From positions 1-17,703 of the forward strand of contig CAZNAP010000046.1 in the NCBI GenBank assembly GCA_964571145.1: a stretch of DNA of 17,703 nucleotides, written 5' to 3'. Both the position numbers and the translations under genes were made by a program. Under the pieces are notes generated by a model, which saw only the letters and a list, made by a program, of their open reading frames with translations, was not told the DNA's origin and did no database searches. The stretch is from Suilimivivens sp964571145. GTDB taxonomy: Bacteria; Bacillota; Clostridia; Lachnospirales; Lachnospiraceae. Positions 8,317-16,103 of this stretch are shown piece by piece; position 1 is the first letter of the stretch; every line of letters begins with the position of its first letter.

Positions 8317-9612
8317 TTATTCCGTAACTTTCTCTTCTGTAACTGTATCTTCTGTTGTAGTATCTTCAGTAGTGGTATCTTCTGTAGCTGTATCAGTTAC
8401 TGGTGTTTCAGGAATTGTCAGATACTTTAAATCGCCTTGTACATCTGTCACTTCATAGGCAGCTGCTAAAGACGTAATATATTCTGTCACTTTCGTACTT
8501 GCCATAGTATTTGCGATTGTTTCATTGTCTGCTTCATCGAAATAACGTTTGATAAACTCTACAACATAATATCTATGATTTGTTGCATCTTCCAAAACAG
8601 CTATTTCATTTTCTTTTCTTTCATCTGCGAAGAGCCAGTCACCCATAATTGTAGCGGTTCCTGAATATTGAGTTCCTTCACTGAGTGAATACTCAGTTGT
8701 TTCATCTTCGTAACTTGCTTTTGCTTCTTCTGAAGCATTTTCGATACATAAGGTTTCAAAATCAGCCCCATCTTCACGTGCTTTCTTCATTGCTTCAGCC
8801 TGTGTTTTGAGTTCACCCATAATTGCTGTAATTTCTTCTTCGGTAGATTCCGTTGTGATTGCATCACTTACAACCGGAAAACTTCTGAAATCTACGCGAT
8901 CATAAATCTTCTTATTTTCCTGATAATAAGTCTGTACTTCTTCATCTGTAGGTGCATTCTTGGTCATTAATTCATCATTATAGGCACCTGCGAACATATT
9001 TTCCTGAATAAATGGTGCAACATTTTTCTCGGTAGCATAAGTACCAAAAGTAGTTTTGTAATAATCGTTTACAGCAGTACCTGCGGCATCTGATGTGTCT
9101 TTAATGCTTTTCACGAAGCTTTCATATTCGGGAGCTGAATCATAAGTAAAACCAGCTGCTTTGGCATCATCTACCATTGCTTTCATCTGAATAATCTGTT
9201 CAACAGCCATCTGATCAAAGTAATCTTTCCAAGTCATGTTCTCTGTATAGGGTTGATCAGCAAAATCAGCAGTTGTATCAAGTCCTAAATAAGGCAAAAG
9301 CTGTCCGTAAGTAGTCACATAATTATTTACAGACAAGTTATAATAGTAATCATATTCCAGTTTGGTTATCTCGTGATTGCCTATTTTAACATAAGTTTCT
9401 TTCGTAGCTTTATTCTTATTGATAACCGGTATTGCTATGGAAGCTGCAATTGCAACTACTAATACAATAGCAACTACGGTTCCAATAATCTTGCTTAACT
9501 TGTCATGCTTTAATTCCTGTTCCTTTTGTTTCTTTCTTGCTTCGATTTTCTTGTCATATTTTGTTTGAACCTTCTGTTCCTGTGAAACTTCAGGTTGGGT
9601 GTTCTTGGCCAT
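8317..9612 (-). CDS. Membrane-anchored SurA/PrsA-like foldase or chaperone
   Basis: The 431-residue product has a charged, Lys/Glu/Gln-rich cytoplasmic N-terminus (1-41), one membrane helix (about 42-64) and a large extracytoplasmic part. The segment after the helix (YVKIGNHEITKLEYDYYYN) resembles the start of SurA-N/trigger-factor-like chaperone domains. A helical region follows, then a Lys/Glu-rich part resembling a divergent parvulin domain, and finally a low-complexity tail with repeated TTEDT units. I do not see a clear catalytic parvulin core, so isomerase activity is uncertain. Extracytoplasmic folding or protein quality control is an inference. GGAGGAG lies 9 nt before the ATG. The gene has its own promoter and terminator, so it is a single-gene unit despite following leuD. 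Confidence 0.78.
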   Translation of the reverse strand: MAKNTQPEVSQEQKVQTKYDKKIEARKKQKEQELKHDKLSKIIGTVVAIVLVVAIAASIAIPVINKNKATKETYVKIGNHEITKLEYDYYYNLSVNNYVTTYGQLLPYLGLDTTADFADQPYTENMTWKDYFDQMAVEQIIQMKAMVDDAKAAGFTYDSAPEYESFVKSIKDTSDAAGTAVNDYYKTTFGTYATEKNVAPFIQENMFAGAYNDELMTKNAPTDEEVQTYYQENKKIYDRVDFRSFPVVSDAITTESTEEEITAIMGELKTQAEAMKKAREDGADFETLCIENASEEAKASYEDETTEYSLSEGTQYSGTATIMGDWLFADERKENEIAVLEDATNHRYYVVEFIKRYFDEADNETIANTMASTKVTEYITSLAAAYEVTDVQGDLKYLTIPETPVTDTATEDTTTEDTTTEDTVTEEKVTE

Positions 9613-9678
9613 TGTAAGTAGCTCCTCCTCGATTTACATTTTCATTTTTCATTTTCCTCTTTAGAAGGCTTAATGTCA

Positions 9679-9706
9679 AGTATAAACTATCATAGTTCTG
9701 TGTCTA
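9679..9706 (-). promoter_or_regulatory. Promoter for the SurA/PrsA-like gene
   Basis: TAGACA (9701-9706) and TATACT (9679-9684), each 5/6 to consensus, are 16 nt apart on the minus strand, in the 112-nt gap after leuD. The leader would be about 60 nt. A second candidate just downstream, TTGACA with a poor -10 GAAAAT after 17 nt, overlaps it. No clear terminator for leuD is visible in this gap. Confidence 0.55.
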
Positions 9707-9724
9707 TCCTGTGAACACGAGGAA

Positions 9725-10213
9725 TTATTTTTGATTAATATAATTAATTAATCCTTCTGCATCAATGATTTTTTGCATAAATTCGGGAAAAGCCTGGCCT
9801 TTAAAACTGGACCCTTTTGTAAGATTCTTGATGATGCCGGAATCAAAATCAACTTCTACCTCATCACCTGCATCAATTCCTTTTGAAGCCTCCGGGCATT
9901 CAATAATAGGCAAACCGATATTAATGGCATTGCGATAAAAAATTCTTGCAAAAGTATCTGCAATTACGCAACTCACACCTGCAGCTTTAATTGCAATGGG
10001 TGCATGTTCTCTAGAAGAACCACAGCCAAAATTCTTATCAGCAACTATAATATCGCCAGATTTAACATTTTTAATAAAATCCTTATCAATATCTTCCATA
10101 CAATGTGTTGCAAGTTCTGCCGGATCGGATGAGTTCAAATATCTTGCAGGAATAATGACATCCGTATCTACGTTATCTCCATATTTAAAAACAATTCCTT
10201 TTGCTGCCTTCAT
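9725..10213 (-). CDS. leuD: 3-isopropylmalate dehydratase small subunit
   Basis: LeuD is the swivel-domain subunit that pairs with LeuC to isomerise 2-isopropylmalate to 3-isopropylmalate in leucine synthesis. The 162-residue product begins with a GDNVDTDVIIPARYL block and has the conserved FGCGSSREHAP (62-72) substrate-binding loop. The length fits the short LeuD/homoaconitase-type class found in Clostridia and archaea rather than the about 200-residue E. coli form. It follows leuC by 26 nt, with an AGGATAGG-like site before the ATG, so the two are cotranscribed. A homoaconitase role is the alternative, but the ilv neighbours favour leucine synthesis. Confidence 0.95.
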   Translation of the reverse strand: MKAAKGIVFKYGDNVDTDVIIPARYLNSSDPAELATHCMEDIDKDFIKNVKSGDIIVADKNFGCGSSREHAPIAIKAAGVSCVIADTFARIFYRNAINIGLPIIECPEASKGIDAGDEVEVDFDSGIIKNLTKGSSFKGQAFPEFMQKIIDAEGLINYINQK

Positions 10214-10239
10214 AAATATATACCTATCCTTTCCGTGAA

Positions 10240-11502
10240 TTAAAGTCTTTCAGGTGTTGAAATAACACCTGCTACTGCACTTGCTGCCGCTACAGCAGGG
10301 CTAGCCAAGTATACTTCCGATTCTACATGTCCCATACGACCTACGAAATTACGATTTGTTGTGGAAACACAACGTTCGCCTGCCGCCATAACGCCCATAT
10401 AGCCGCCTAAACAAGGCCCGCAAGTCGGAGTGCTGACAATTGCACCTGCTTCTATAAACGTTTTCAGTAAGCCTTCTTCCATAGCTTGCATATAAATTGC
10501 CTGAGTAGCCGGAATGACAATACATCTCATACCCCTAGCCACGTGATGATTCTTTAGAATCTCAGCTGCAATTCTCATATCATCCATTCTTCCGTTGGTG
10601 CAAGAACCGATTACTACCTGATCTATTTTAATATCTTCAGTAATTTCATCGATTGTTTTGGTGTTTTCAGGTAAATGAGGGAATGCAATTGTGGGACGCA
10701 GACTATTCAAATCAATTGTATATTCTTCATCATAAACGGCATCTTCATCTGCTTCATAAACTACATAGTTACGTTTTGAATGGTCTTTCATATAAGCTTT
10801 CGCTAATTCATCTACCGGGAAAATACCATTTTTTCCACCGGCTTCAATGGCCATATTTGCAATGGTGAATCGATCATCCATGGTAAGGTTTTTGATACCT
10901 TCGCCTACGAATTCCATTGATTTATAGAGTGCACCGTCCACACCAATCATACCGATAATATGTAAAATCACATCTTTTCCACTTACCCATTTGGAAGGTT
11001 TGCCTACCAGATTAAACTTAATTGCTGAAGGAACTTTAAACCATGCTTTGCCTGTGGCCATTCCTGCCGCCATATCTGTGCTTCCAACACCTGTCGAGAA
11101 TGCACCAAGTGCGCCATAAGTACAAGTATGAGAATCCGCACCAATAATCACGTCCCCGGCAACAGTTAAGCCTTTCTCCGGAAGTAAGGCATGCTCGATA
11201 CCCATTTCACCTACTTCAAAATAATTGGTAATCTGGTTTCTATAAGCAAATTCTCTAACACATTTACAGTGTTCTGCTGATTTAATATCCTTATTTGGCA
11301 CAAAATGGTCCGGTACAAGTGCAATTTTATCCTTATCAAACACACCGTTCACATTCATTTTTTCCATTTCTTTAATCGCAACCGGACTGGTTATGTCATT
11401 TCCAAGTACCAAGTCCAAATCAGCTTCGATTAACTGACCTGCTGTAACTTTTTCAAGTCCTGCATGTGCTGCAAGAATTTTCTGTGTCATTGTCATTCCC
11501 AT
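10240..11502 (-). CDS. leuC: 3-isopropylmalate dehydratase large subunit
   Basis: This is the aconitase-family subunit that carries the catalytic 4Fe-4S cluster. The three cluster cysteines are visible: C301 in VIGSCTNGR, and C361 and C364 in TPTCGPCLGG. Other family blocks include VPDHFVPNKD, GADSHTCTYGALGAFSTGVGS and the C-terminal NRNFVGRMGH. At 420 residues it is the short LeuC type, matching the short LeuD. GGAGG lies 10 nt before the chosen ATG. It is separated from ilvC by a strong terminator, yet I find no convincing promoter or T-box in the remaining stretch before leuC, so expression could come from read-through or from a weak promoter. leuA and leuB are not in the window. Confidence 0.96.
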   Translation of the reverse strand: MGMTMTQKILAAHAGLEKVTAGQLIEADLDLVLGNDITSPVAIKEMEKMNVNGVFDKDKIALVPDHFVPNKDIKSAEHCKCVREFAYRNQITNYFEVGEMGIEHALLPEKGLTVAGDVIIGADSHTCTYGALGAFSTGVGSTDMAAGMATGKAWFKVPSAIKFNLVGKPSKWVSGKDVILHIIGMIGVDGALYKSMEFVGEGIKNLTMDDRFTIANMAIEAGGKNGIFPVDELAKAYMKDHSKRNYVVYEADEDAVYDEEYTIDLNSLRPTIAFPHLPENTKTIDEITEDIKIDQVVIGSCTNGRMDDMRIAAEILKNHHVARGMRCIVIPATQAIYMQAMEEGLLKTFIEAGAIVSTPTCGPCLGGYMGVMAAGERCVSTTNRNFVGRMGHVESEVYLASPAVAAASAVAGVISTPERL

Positions 11503-11550
11503 ACTGTTTTTTCCTCCAATCTATTTTACAGATTACTATATACTTAAGCT

Positions 11551-11594
11551 TAAAAACAGGAGCTTTGGTTCAAATACAACTCAAAGCCCCTGTT
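11551..11594 (-). terminator. Intrinsic terminator between ilvC and leuC
   Basis: The minus-strand RNA would form a 13-bp stem with one G-U pair (plus-strand arms 11555-11567 and 11582-11594), extended by 3 bp past a mismatch, followed by TTTTT. It starts about 40 nt after the ilvC stop. It separates the ilv and leu genes or acts as an attenuator between them. The T-box consensus AGGGTGG-ACCGCG is absent from this gap. Confidence 0.88.
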
Positions 11595-11635
11595 CCATCT
11601 CGTTCTATTGGTTTACCTTTGTTGAAACTATCGGA

Positions 11636-12655
11636 TTAGTTGTTGATCAACTTATCGTTTTCATTGTTCCAGCTGTAAAGCTTACGGATTTCTTTACCAA
11701 CCTGCTCAGCGGGATGCTCAGCTGCAAGTTTTCTCATGGCTTTGAAATGAGCCTGTCCGCCAGCTGCTGACATATCCAGTAAGAAGTCTTTAGCAAAAGT
11801 ACCATCTTGAATGTCTTTCAGAATCTTCTTCATGGTTGCTTTTGTATCATCTGTGATAATCTTAGGACCCGTAATATAGTCACCATATTCAGCTGTATTG
11901 GATACTGAATATCTCATGCCTTCAAATCCTGACTGATAAATCAAGTCTACAATCAGCTTCATTTCATGGATACATTCGAAATATGCATTTCTGGGATCAT
12001 ATCCAGCTTCAATCAATGTTTCAAAACCTGCCTGCATCAATGCACAAACACCACCGCAAAGTACTGCCTGCTCACCAAAAAGGTCTGTTTCGGTTTCTGT
12101 TCTGAATGTTGTTTCAAGTACGCCTGCTCTTGCTCCACCGATTGCCAGTGCATATGCAAGCGCTTTATCAAGTGCCTTACCAGTTGCATCCTGATGTACA
12201 GCTACTAAACAAGGAACACCCTTGCCTGCCTGATATTCACTTCTAACTGTATGACCAGGACCCTTAGGTGCGATCATAGTAACGTCTACATTCTTAGGAG
12301 GTACAATCTGTCCAAAATGAATGGAGAATCCATGTGCAAACATAAGCATGTTTCCTTCTTCAAGGTTGGGCTCAACATCTTTCTTATACATAGCAGCCTG
12401 TAATTCATCATTAATCAGAATCATAATGATGTCGGCTTTCTTAGCAGCCTGCGCTGCTGTATATACTTCAAATCCCTGTGCTTCTGCTTTAGCCCATGAT
12501 TTGGAGCCTTCGTAAAGTCCGATAATTACATGACAGCCTGATTCTTTTGCGTTTAATGCATGTGCATGTCCCTGACTGCCGTAACCAATAACTGCGATTG
12601 TTTTTCCTTCTAATAAAGACAGGTTACAATCTTCCTGATAATAAATATTTGCCAT
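11636..12655 (-). CDS. ilvC: Ketol-acid reductoisomerase, class I
   Basis: IlvC converts 2-acetolactate or 2-aceto-2-hydroxybutyrate to the dihydroxy acid, using NAD(P)H and Mg2+. The 339-residue protein has the class I length. The Rossmann motif is GYGSQGHAHALN (24-35), the Mg-binding region is ETDLFGEQAVLCGG (189-202), and HEMKLIVDLIY and SNTAEYGD are present. The cofactor loop reads GLYEGSKSW (46-54), with Tyr where NADPH-type enzymes usually have Arg. The ATG at 12655 is chosen because GGAAAGGAG sits 8 nt upstream and the protein then starts MANIYY. An in-frame extension to 12706 would translate a repeat-hairpin element and is rejected. Confidence 0.97.
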   Translation of the reverse strand: MANIYYQEDCNLSLLEGKTIAVIGYGSQGHAHALNAKESGCHVIIGLYEGSKSWAKAEAQGFEVYTAAQAAKKADIIMILINDELQAAMYKKDVEPNLEEGNMLMFAHGFSIHFGQIVPPKNVDVTMIAPKGPGHTVRSEYQAGKGVPCLVAVHQDATGKALDKALAYALAIGGARAGVLETTFRTETETDLFGEQAVLCGGVCALMQAGFETLIEAGYDPRNAYFECIHEMKLIVDLIYQSGFEGMRYSVSNTAEYGDYITGPKIITDDTKATMKKILKDIQDGTFAKDFLLDMSAAGGQAHFKAMRKLAAEHPAEQVGKEIRKLYSWNNENDKLINN

Positions 12656-12674
12656 TTCAATGACTCCTTTCCTT

Positions 12675-12704
12675 TGAGGTTCTACCTCCGGAGGTTCTGC
12701 CTCC
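12675..12704 (-). repeat. Two tandem 15-nt hairpin repeats in the ilvC leader
   Basis: Plus-strand 12675-12689 and 12690-12704 are near-identical 15-mers (2 differences). Each folds as a small hairpin (GAGGT/ACCTC and GGAGG/CCTCC). The junction 12684-12695, ACCTCCGGAGGT, is also a perfect palindrome, so pairings are mutually exclusive. The element lies 20-49 nt upstream of the ilvC start and just upstream of its ribosome binding site, and it carries decoy SD sequences. Confidence 0.8.
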
Positions 12705-12719
12705 ATATCATAAATAATA

Positions 12720-13223
12720 TTATAAATAAGTTACGTTCTCTGTACCACGGCCGAGTCCTGCAATACCTGTTCTTGCCAACTCAAGAATCTCATAACCGTC
12801 CATAACCAGCAGATTCATAAAAGCATCCAGTTTATTCTGATCACCCGTTAATTCGATAATCATGCTGTCAGCAGACATATCTACAATTTCGCCCCTGTAA
12901 ACTTCTGTAATTGCACGAATTGCCATTCTTTGATTCTTGTCAGCTCTTACCTTAATCATAACCAATTCTCGGTAAACACTGATATCCGGTACTAATTCTT
13001 TAATGTCTCTCACATCCACCAGCTTGGCAACCTGCTTCTCAATTTGATCCAGAATTTCATCATCTCCGGATGCCACAATCGTGATTCTTGTAAAACGAGG
13101 ATCGGCGGTTACACCTGCTGTAATACTTTCAATATTGTATCCTCTTCTTGAGAAAAGACCTGATATTCTACTGAGAACACCTGAAGTATTGTCTACTAAA
13201 AGCTGAAAAACTTTTTTATGCAA
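12720..13223 (-). CDS. ilvN: Acetolactate synthase small (regulatory) subunit, second copy
   Basis: The small subunit binds valine through its ACT domain and activates the catalytic subunit. From a TTG at 13223 the product is 167 residues. Its ACT domain covers about 1-75, with VFQLLVDNTSGVLSRISGLF and FSRRGYNIESI, and the C-terminal ALS_ss_C domain has the YRGEIVDMSADSMIIELTG block. This is the more canonical of the two tandem copies. The TTG start is chosen because AAGGAGGA ends 7 nt upstream and the protein then begins MHKKVFQLL, the normal family start. An in-frame TTG at 13262 lies in the spacer of a strong promoter and is unlikely to be translated from that transcript. Confidence 0.95.
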   Translation of the reverse strand: MHKKVFQLLVDNTSGVLSRISGLFSRRGYNIESITAGVTADPRFTRITIVASGDDEILDQIEKQVAKLVDVRDIKELVPDISVYRELVMIKVRADKNQRMAIRAITEVYRGEIVDMSADSMIIELTGDQNKLDAFMNLLVMDGYEILELARTGIAGLGRGTENVTYL

Positions 13224-13252
13224 CTTACCATCCTCCTTAACATTTGAGAAAT

Positions 13253-13281
13253 ATTGTATCAATTTAGCCTATAAAAGTCAA
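13253..13281 (-). promoter_or_regulatory. Internal ilv promoter upstream of the second small subunit
   Basis: TTGACT (13276-13281) and TACAAT (13253-13258) are exactly 17 nt apart on the minus strand, each 5/6 to consensus. Predicted transcription start is near 13246, giving a 20-25 nt leader that contains the AAGGAGGA site (13231-13238). It would express the second small subunit and ilvC independently of ilvB. Confidence 0.75.
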
Positions 13282-13313
13282 CTTACAAGCTTAATCTGTT
13301 TTTGTATACGAAT

Positions 13314-13799
13314 TTAATCTGTTTCCTTGCACTTTTGTAATGCTAAAGTACCAGTTCTCGCTACTTCCACAATACTTACTGACTGGAACATACTGATTAA
13401 CATCTGTACTCTTTCAGGCGTATCACACATCTGAATGACCAGCATATTTTTGGACATATCTACAATCTGTGCGTTCATAATTTCACAGTTTTCCATAATA
13501 TCCCTACGGTTGGTCTTATTATACTTAACCTTCATTAAAAGCAATTCTCTGCTGATACTGCTTTCTTCAAAAAAAGTCTTAACTTTAATGACATCCAGCT
13601 TCTTGTTAAGCTGTTTCTCGATTTGTTCTATGGTTCGCTTATCCCCACTGCTGACAATTGTCATACAGGAAACGTCCGGATCGTCGGTTTCTCCTACAGC
13701 CAGAGAATCAATATTAAAACAACGTCTTGAAAACAAACCGGCCACCTTGCAAAGTACACCAGATCTGTTTTCTACTAAAACAGAATATATTTTTTTCAT
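13314..13799 (-). CDS. Acetolactate synthase small subunit-like ACT protein, first copy
   Basis: This 161-residue protein resembles IlvN/IlvH over its full length: an ACT domain with YSVLVENRSGVLCKVAGLFSR and FNIDSLAVGETDD, and a C-terminal ALS_ss_C domain with NCEIMNAQIVDMSKNMLVIQMC. The usual RRGYNIES block is changed to RRCFNIDS. It sits 23 nt after the ilvB stop and just before a second, more canonical copy, so it may be the dedicated partner of the adjacent IlvB or a diverged paralogue. The start is ambiguous: I chose the ATG at 13799, with GGAG 6 nt upstream, over the ATGs at 13802 and 13811. Confidence 0.9.
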   Translation of the reverse strand: MKKIYSVLVENRSGVLCKVAGLFSRRCFNIDSLAVGETDDPDVSCMTIVSSGDKRTIEQIEKQLNKKLDVIKVKTFFEESSISRELLLMKVKYNKTNRRDIMENCEIMNAQIVDMSKNMLVIQMCDTPERVQMLISMFQSVSIVEVARTGTLALQKCKETD

Positions 13800-13822
13800 C
13801 ATAATCTCCATTCCCGATAAAT

Positions 13823-15439
13823 TTACTTTACAAGATCCATGGGGTCAATGATACATTCCAGTAACATAGACTCATCATCTGCTAAGAATTTATCTAAAAC
13901 ACTGTCGGCCTCATTCATATTTTCAAGTCTCAGAAATTTCATATTATATGCAGCTGAAAGCTTCTCCAAATCTGGACTTCCTGATAATTCTACAACAGAA
14001 TAATTATCCTTATAAGCATAATGTTGATATTCTCTTACCATTCCAAGATAATTGTTCTTTAATACCACTATTTTAACAGGAATCTTGTGTTGCTGCATGG
14101 TTGCAAGTTCCATCATAGACATCTGAAAAGACCCGTCTCCGCAAACAGCCACTACTTGTTTCTTAGGTGCTGCAAGCTTTGCGCCCATAGCTGCTGGTAT
14201 GGAATAACCCATGGTTCCCATGCCGCCGGAGGTCAAGAATTTCCCTTTTTTCACAATATAATAACCACAGGACCAAATTTGATTTTGTCCTACATCTGCT
14301 ACATAAATACCGTCATCTTCCATTTTTTGTGACAGTATGGTGATAAATGCTGCCGGATCTACATACGCAGGGTTCGGATTTCTTTTCGGCTGCATGGTTT
14401 CTTTATATCCAACCAAAGAATTGACCCAATCTTCATGTTCACCATCTATTTCTTGCTCCAGTAAATCTTTAAAGATGTGCTTGGCATCTCCAACAAGAGG
14501 AATAGTTGGCCCAACATTTTTACCAATTTCTGCTGGGTCTACATCAATATGAATTAAAACCTTATTTTCCGTAATTAAATCCGGTTGGCTTACTGCACGA
14601 TCTGCCACTCTGGCTCCCACCATCACCAACAAGTCGGATTCGTTCATGGCTCTGTTGGCATATGCTTTGCCATTATTACCAACCATACCAAAATACAAGG
14701 GATGTTCTGTTGGCATGACACCTATTCCCATCATGGTTGAAACTACTGGAATATGATGCTTTTCCGCAAAAGTCCTTAATTCCTTCTCTGCATCCGCTAA
14801 AAGTACACCGCCGCCGGCACAGATAATCGGACGTTTTGCTTTCTCCAGTTCTGCAGCAACCTTCTTAATCTGTACCATATTTCCTTTAACTGTAGGCTTA
14901 TAGGTACGCATAGATATGGTTTCCGGATAAACAAACTTCTTAATTTCAGCATTTTGAATATCTATGGGAATATCAATTAATACTGGGCCTTTTCTACCTG
15001 AATTGGCAATATGAAAGGCCTCTTTGAAAATTCGGGGAATGTCATTCACCTTTTTCACAAGATAGCTGTATTTAACAAAAGATTCCACAGCGCCTGTTAT
15101 ATCAGCTTCCTGAAAAACATCGCTTCCAAGGAGTTCAGAGTTAACCTGTCCGGTGATACAAACCATGGGAATACTGTCTGCAAAGGCAGTTGCTATTCCG
15201 GTAATCACATTGGTTGCCCCCGGGCCTGAAGTAACTGCACATACACCAACTTTGCCTGTTACTCTGGCATATCCGCTGGCTGCATTGGCGGCGTTTTGCT
15301 CTGTACGAATTAAGATTGTCCGAATATCGGAACTAAGTATACTATTATAAAAAGGACATATGGCTACCCCCGGGTAACCAAAAACACTTGATACGCCCTC
15401 TTCTTCTAAACATTTAATGATTGCATCTGCACCTATCAT
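13823..15439 (-). CDS. ilvB: Acetolactate synthase large (catalytic) subunit
   Basis: This ThDP-dependent enzyme catalyses the first common step of valine, leucine and isoleucine synthesis. The 538-residue product has the ThDP N-domain with the activating E47 in RTEQNAANAASGYAR, SGPGATN (71-77), FQEADITG (109-116), and the C-terminal ThDP/Mg motif GDGSFQM (434-440) followed by NNYLGMVREYQ (462-472). Three usually conserved blocks differ: GYPGVA (normally GYPGGA), RTEQ (normally RHEQ) and GMVGNNG (normally GM.GMHG, near FAD). It is slightly shorter than typical. AAGGAAGG lies 9 nt before the ATG. Adjacent small-subunit genes support the biosynthetic AHAS over catabolic AlsS. Confidence 0.95.
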   Translation of the reverse strand: MIGADAIIKCLEEEGVSSVFGYPGVAICPFYNSILSSDIRTILIRTEQNAANAASGYARVTGKVGVCAVTSGPGATNVITGIATAFADSIPMVCITGQVNSELLGSDVFQEADITGAVESFVKYSYLVKKVNDIPRIFKEAFHIANSGRKGPVLIDIPIDIQNAEIKKFVYPETISMRTYKPTVKGNMVQIKKVAAELEKAKRPIICAGGGVLLADAEKELRTFAEKHHIPVVSTMMGIGVMPTEHPLYFGMVGNNGKAYANRAMNESDLLVMVGARVADRAVSQPDLITENKVLIHIDVDPAEIGKNVGPTIPLVGDAKHIFKDLLEQEIDGEHEDWVNSLVGYKETMQPKRNPNPAYVDPAAFITILSQKMEDDGIYVADVGQNQIWSCGYYIVKKGKFLTSGGMGTMGYSIPAAMGAKLAAPKKQVVAVCGDGSFQMSMMELATMQQHKIPVKIVVLKNNYLGMVREYQHYAYKDNYSVVELSGSPDLEKLSAAYNMKFLRLENMNEADSVLDKFLADDESMLLECIIDPMDLVK

Positions 15440-15478
15440 CTATCTAATCCTTCCTTATACTAAACAAATTAATTTACC

Positions 15479-15916
15479 TTAAAACTTATTAAAAAAAGTG
15501 GCAAGAGGTTCAACTACATCACCCAAATCCTCGATTGCGTCATTTAAGCCCTGAAAATCAATTGCTTCCATATTATCTACTACAGTTGTCAATGTTTCGG
15601 AATTATCCGTAATAAACGTATCCATTGTAGTACCCATATTTGTTATGGAAGTACTCATAGTGGTTATATTTGCGATTGCTGTATCTGCAAGTGTAATGGT
15701 TGAAGATGCCTGCACAATAATATTATTCGCCTTAGTTATGGTCTGCAAAGCCGCAGGGACAAGTACTATGGCACAGACGACAACGACGGCAGCTGTAATT
15801 ACGGCTGCTAAAGTCTTCACTCGATTATAAAAAAGTTGTTTTTTTGAATTCTTCAAAAGTTCTTCTAATAATGCCTGTGTGCTCTTTTGTTCTTCTTGCA
15901 TTTCATTGTTTTCCAT
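15479..15916 (-). CDS. Small single-pass membrane protein of unknown function
   Basis: I do not recognise a family. From the ATG at 15916 the product is 145 residues: a charged, Gln/Glu/Lys-rich cytoplasmic part (1-33), one membrane helix (about 35-57), then a Thr/Ile/Asn/Met-rich region (60-115) with heptad-like spacing that resembles the helical parts of chemoreceptor or DUF948-like proteins, and an acidic end (NDAIEDLGDVVEPL). AGAAAGGG lies about 11 nt before this ATG; the longer in-frame start at 15961 has only a weak site. It ends 39 nt before ilvB on the same strand without a visible terminator, so it probably shares a transcript with the ilv genes, though a functional link is unproven. 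Confidence 0.75.
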   Translation of the reverse strand: MENNEMQEEQKSTQALLEELLKNSKKQLFYNRVKTLAAVITAAVVVVCAIVLVPAALQTITKANNIIVQASSTITLADTAIANITTMSTSITNMGTTMDTFITDNSETLTTVVDNMEAIDFQGLNDAIEDLGDVVEPLATFFNKF

Positions 15917-16103
15917 ATGACTGTACCCTTTCTGAATTTTATCCTTTTTCAATGTTAACATAATTTTTCCAAAACTACAATTGTATGATTTTAATATGTT
16001 TAAGTCATATAATTTTAATCTATTGAGCCAATAGAGATTTGAATCTTCGCTGTCTTGTTCAGAATTTATTTTTATATTTGATAAGGCTGCTTAATTGCAA
16101 AAA

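Noticed and set aside
8333..8395. Tandem DNA repeat at the end of the foldase gene
   Set aside because: It encodes the in-frame TTEDT low-complexity tail and is explained by the protein.
11503..11635. T-box leucine leader upstream of leuC
   Set aside because: The hairpin is a simple terminator next to the ilvC stop; the conserved T-box sequence and a specifier stem are not present.
12656..12706. Longer ilvC start at 12706 (adds MEAEPPEVEPQRKGVIE)
   Set aside because: The extension is encoded by the tandem hairpin repeats and the ribosome site region; the ATG at 12655 has a strong SD at the right spacing.
13224..13262. TTG start at 13262 for the second small subunit
   Set aside because: It lies in the spacer of a near-consensus promoter and has no ribosome site; the TTG at 13223 has AAGGAGGA at good spacing.
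13435..13851. Plus-strand 138-residue ORF antisense to the first ilvN copy
   Set aside because: It is a shadow of a well-supported conserved gene, without a ribosome site or recognisable domain.
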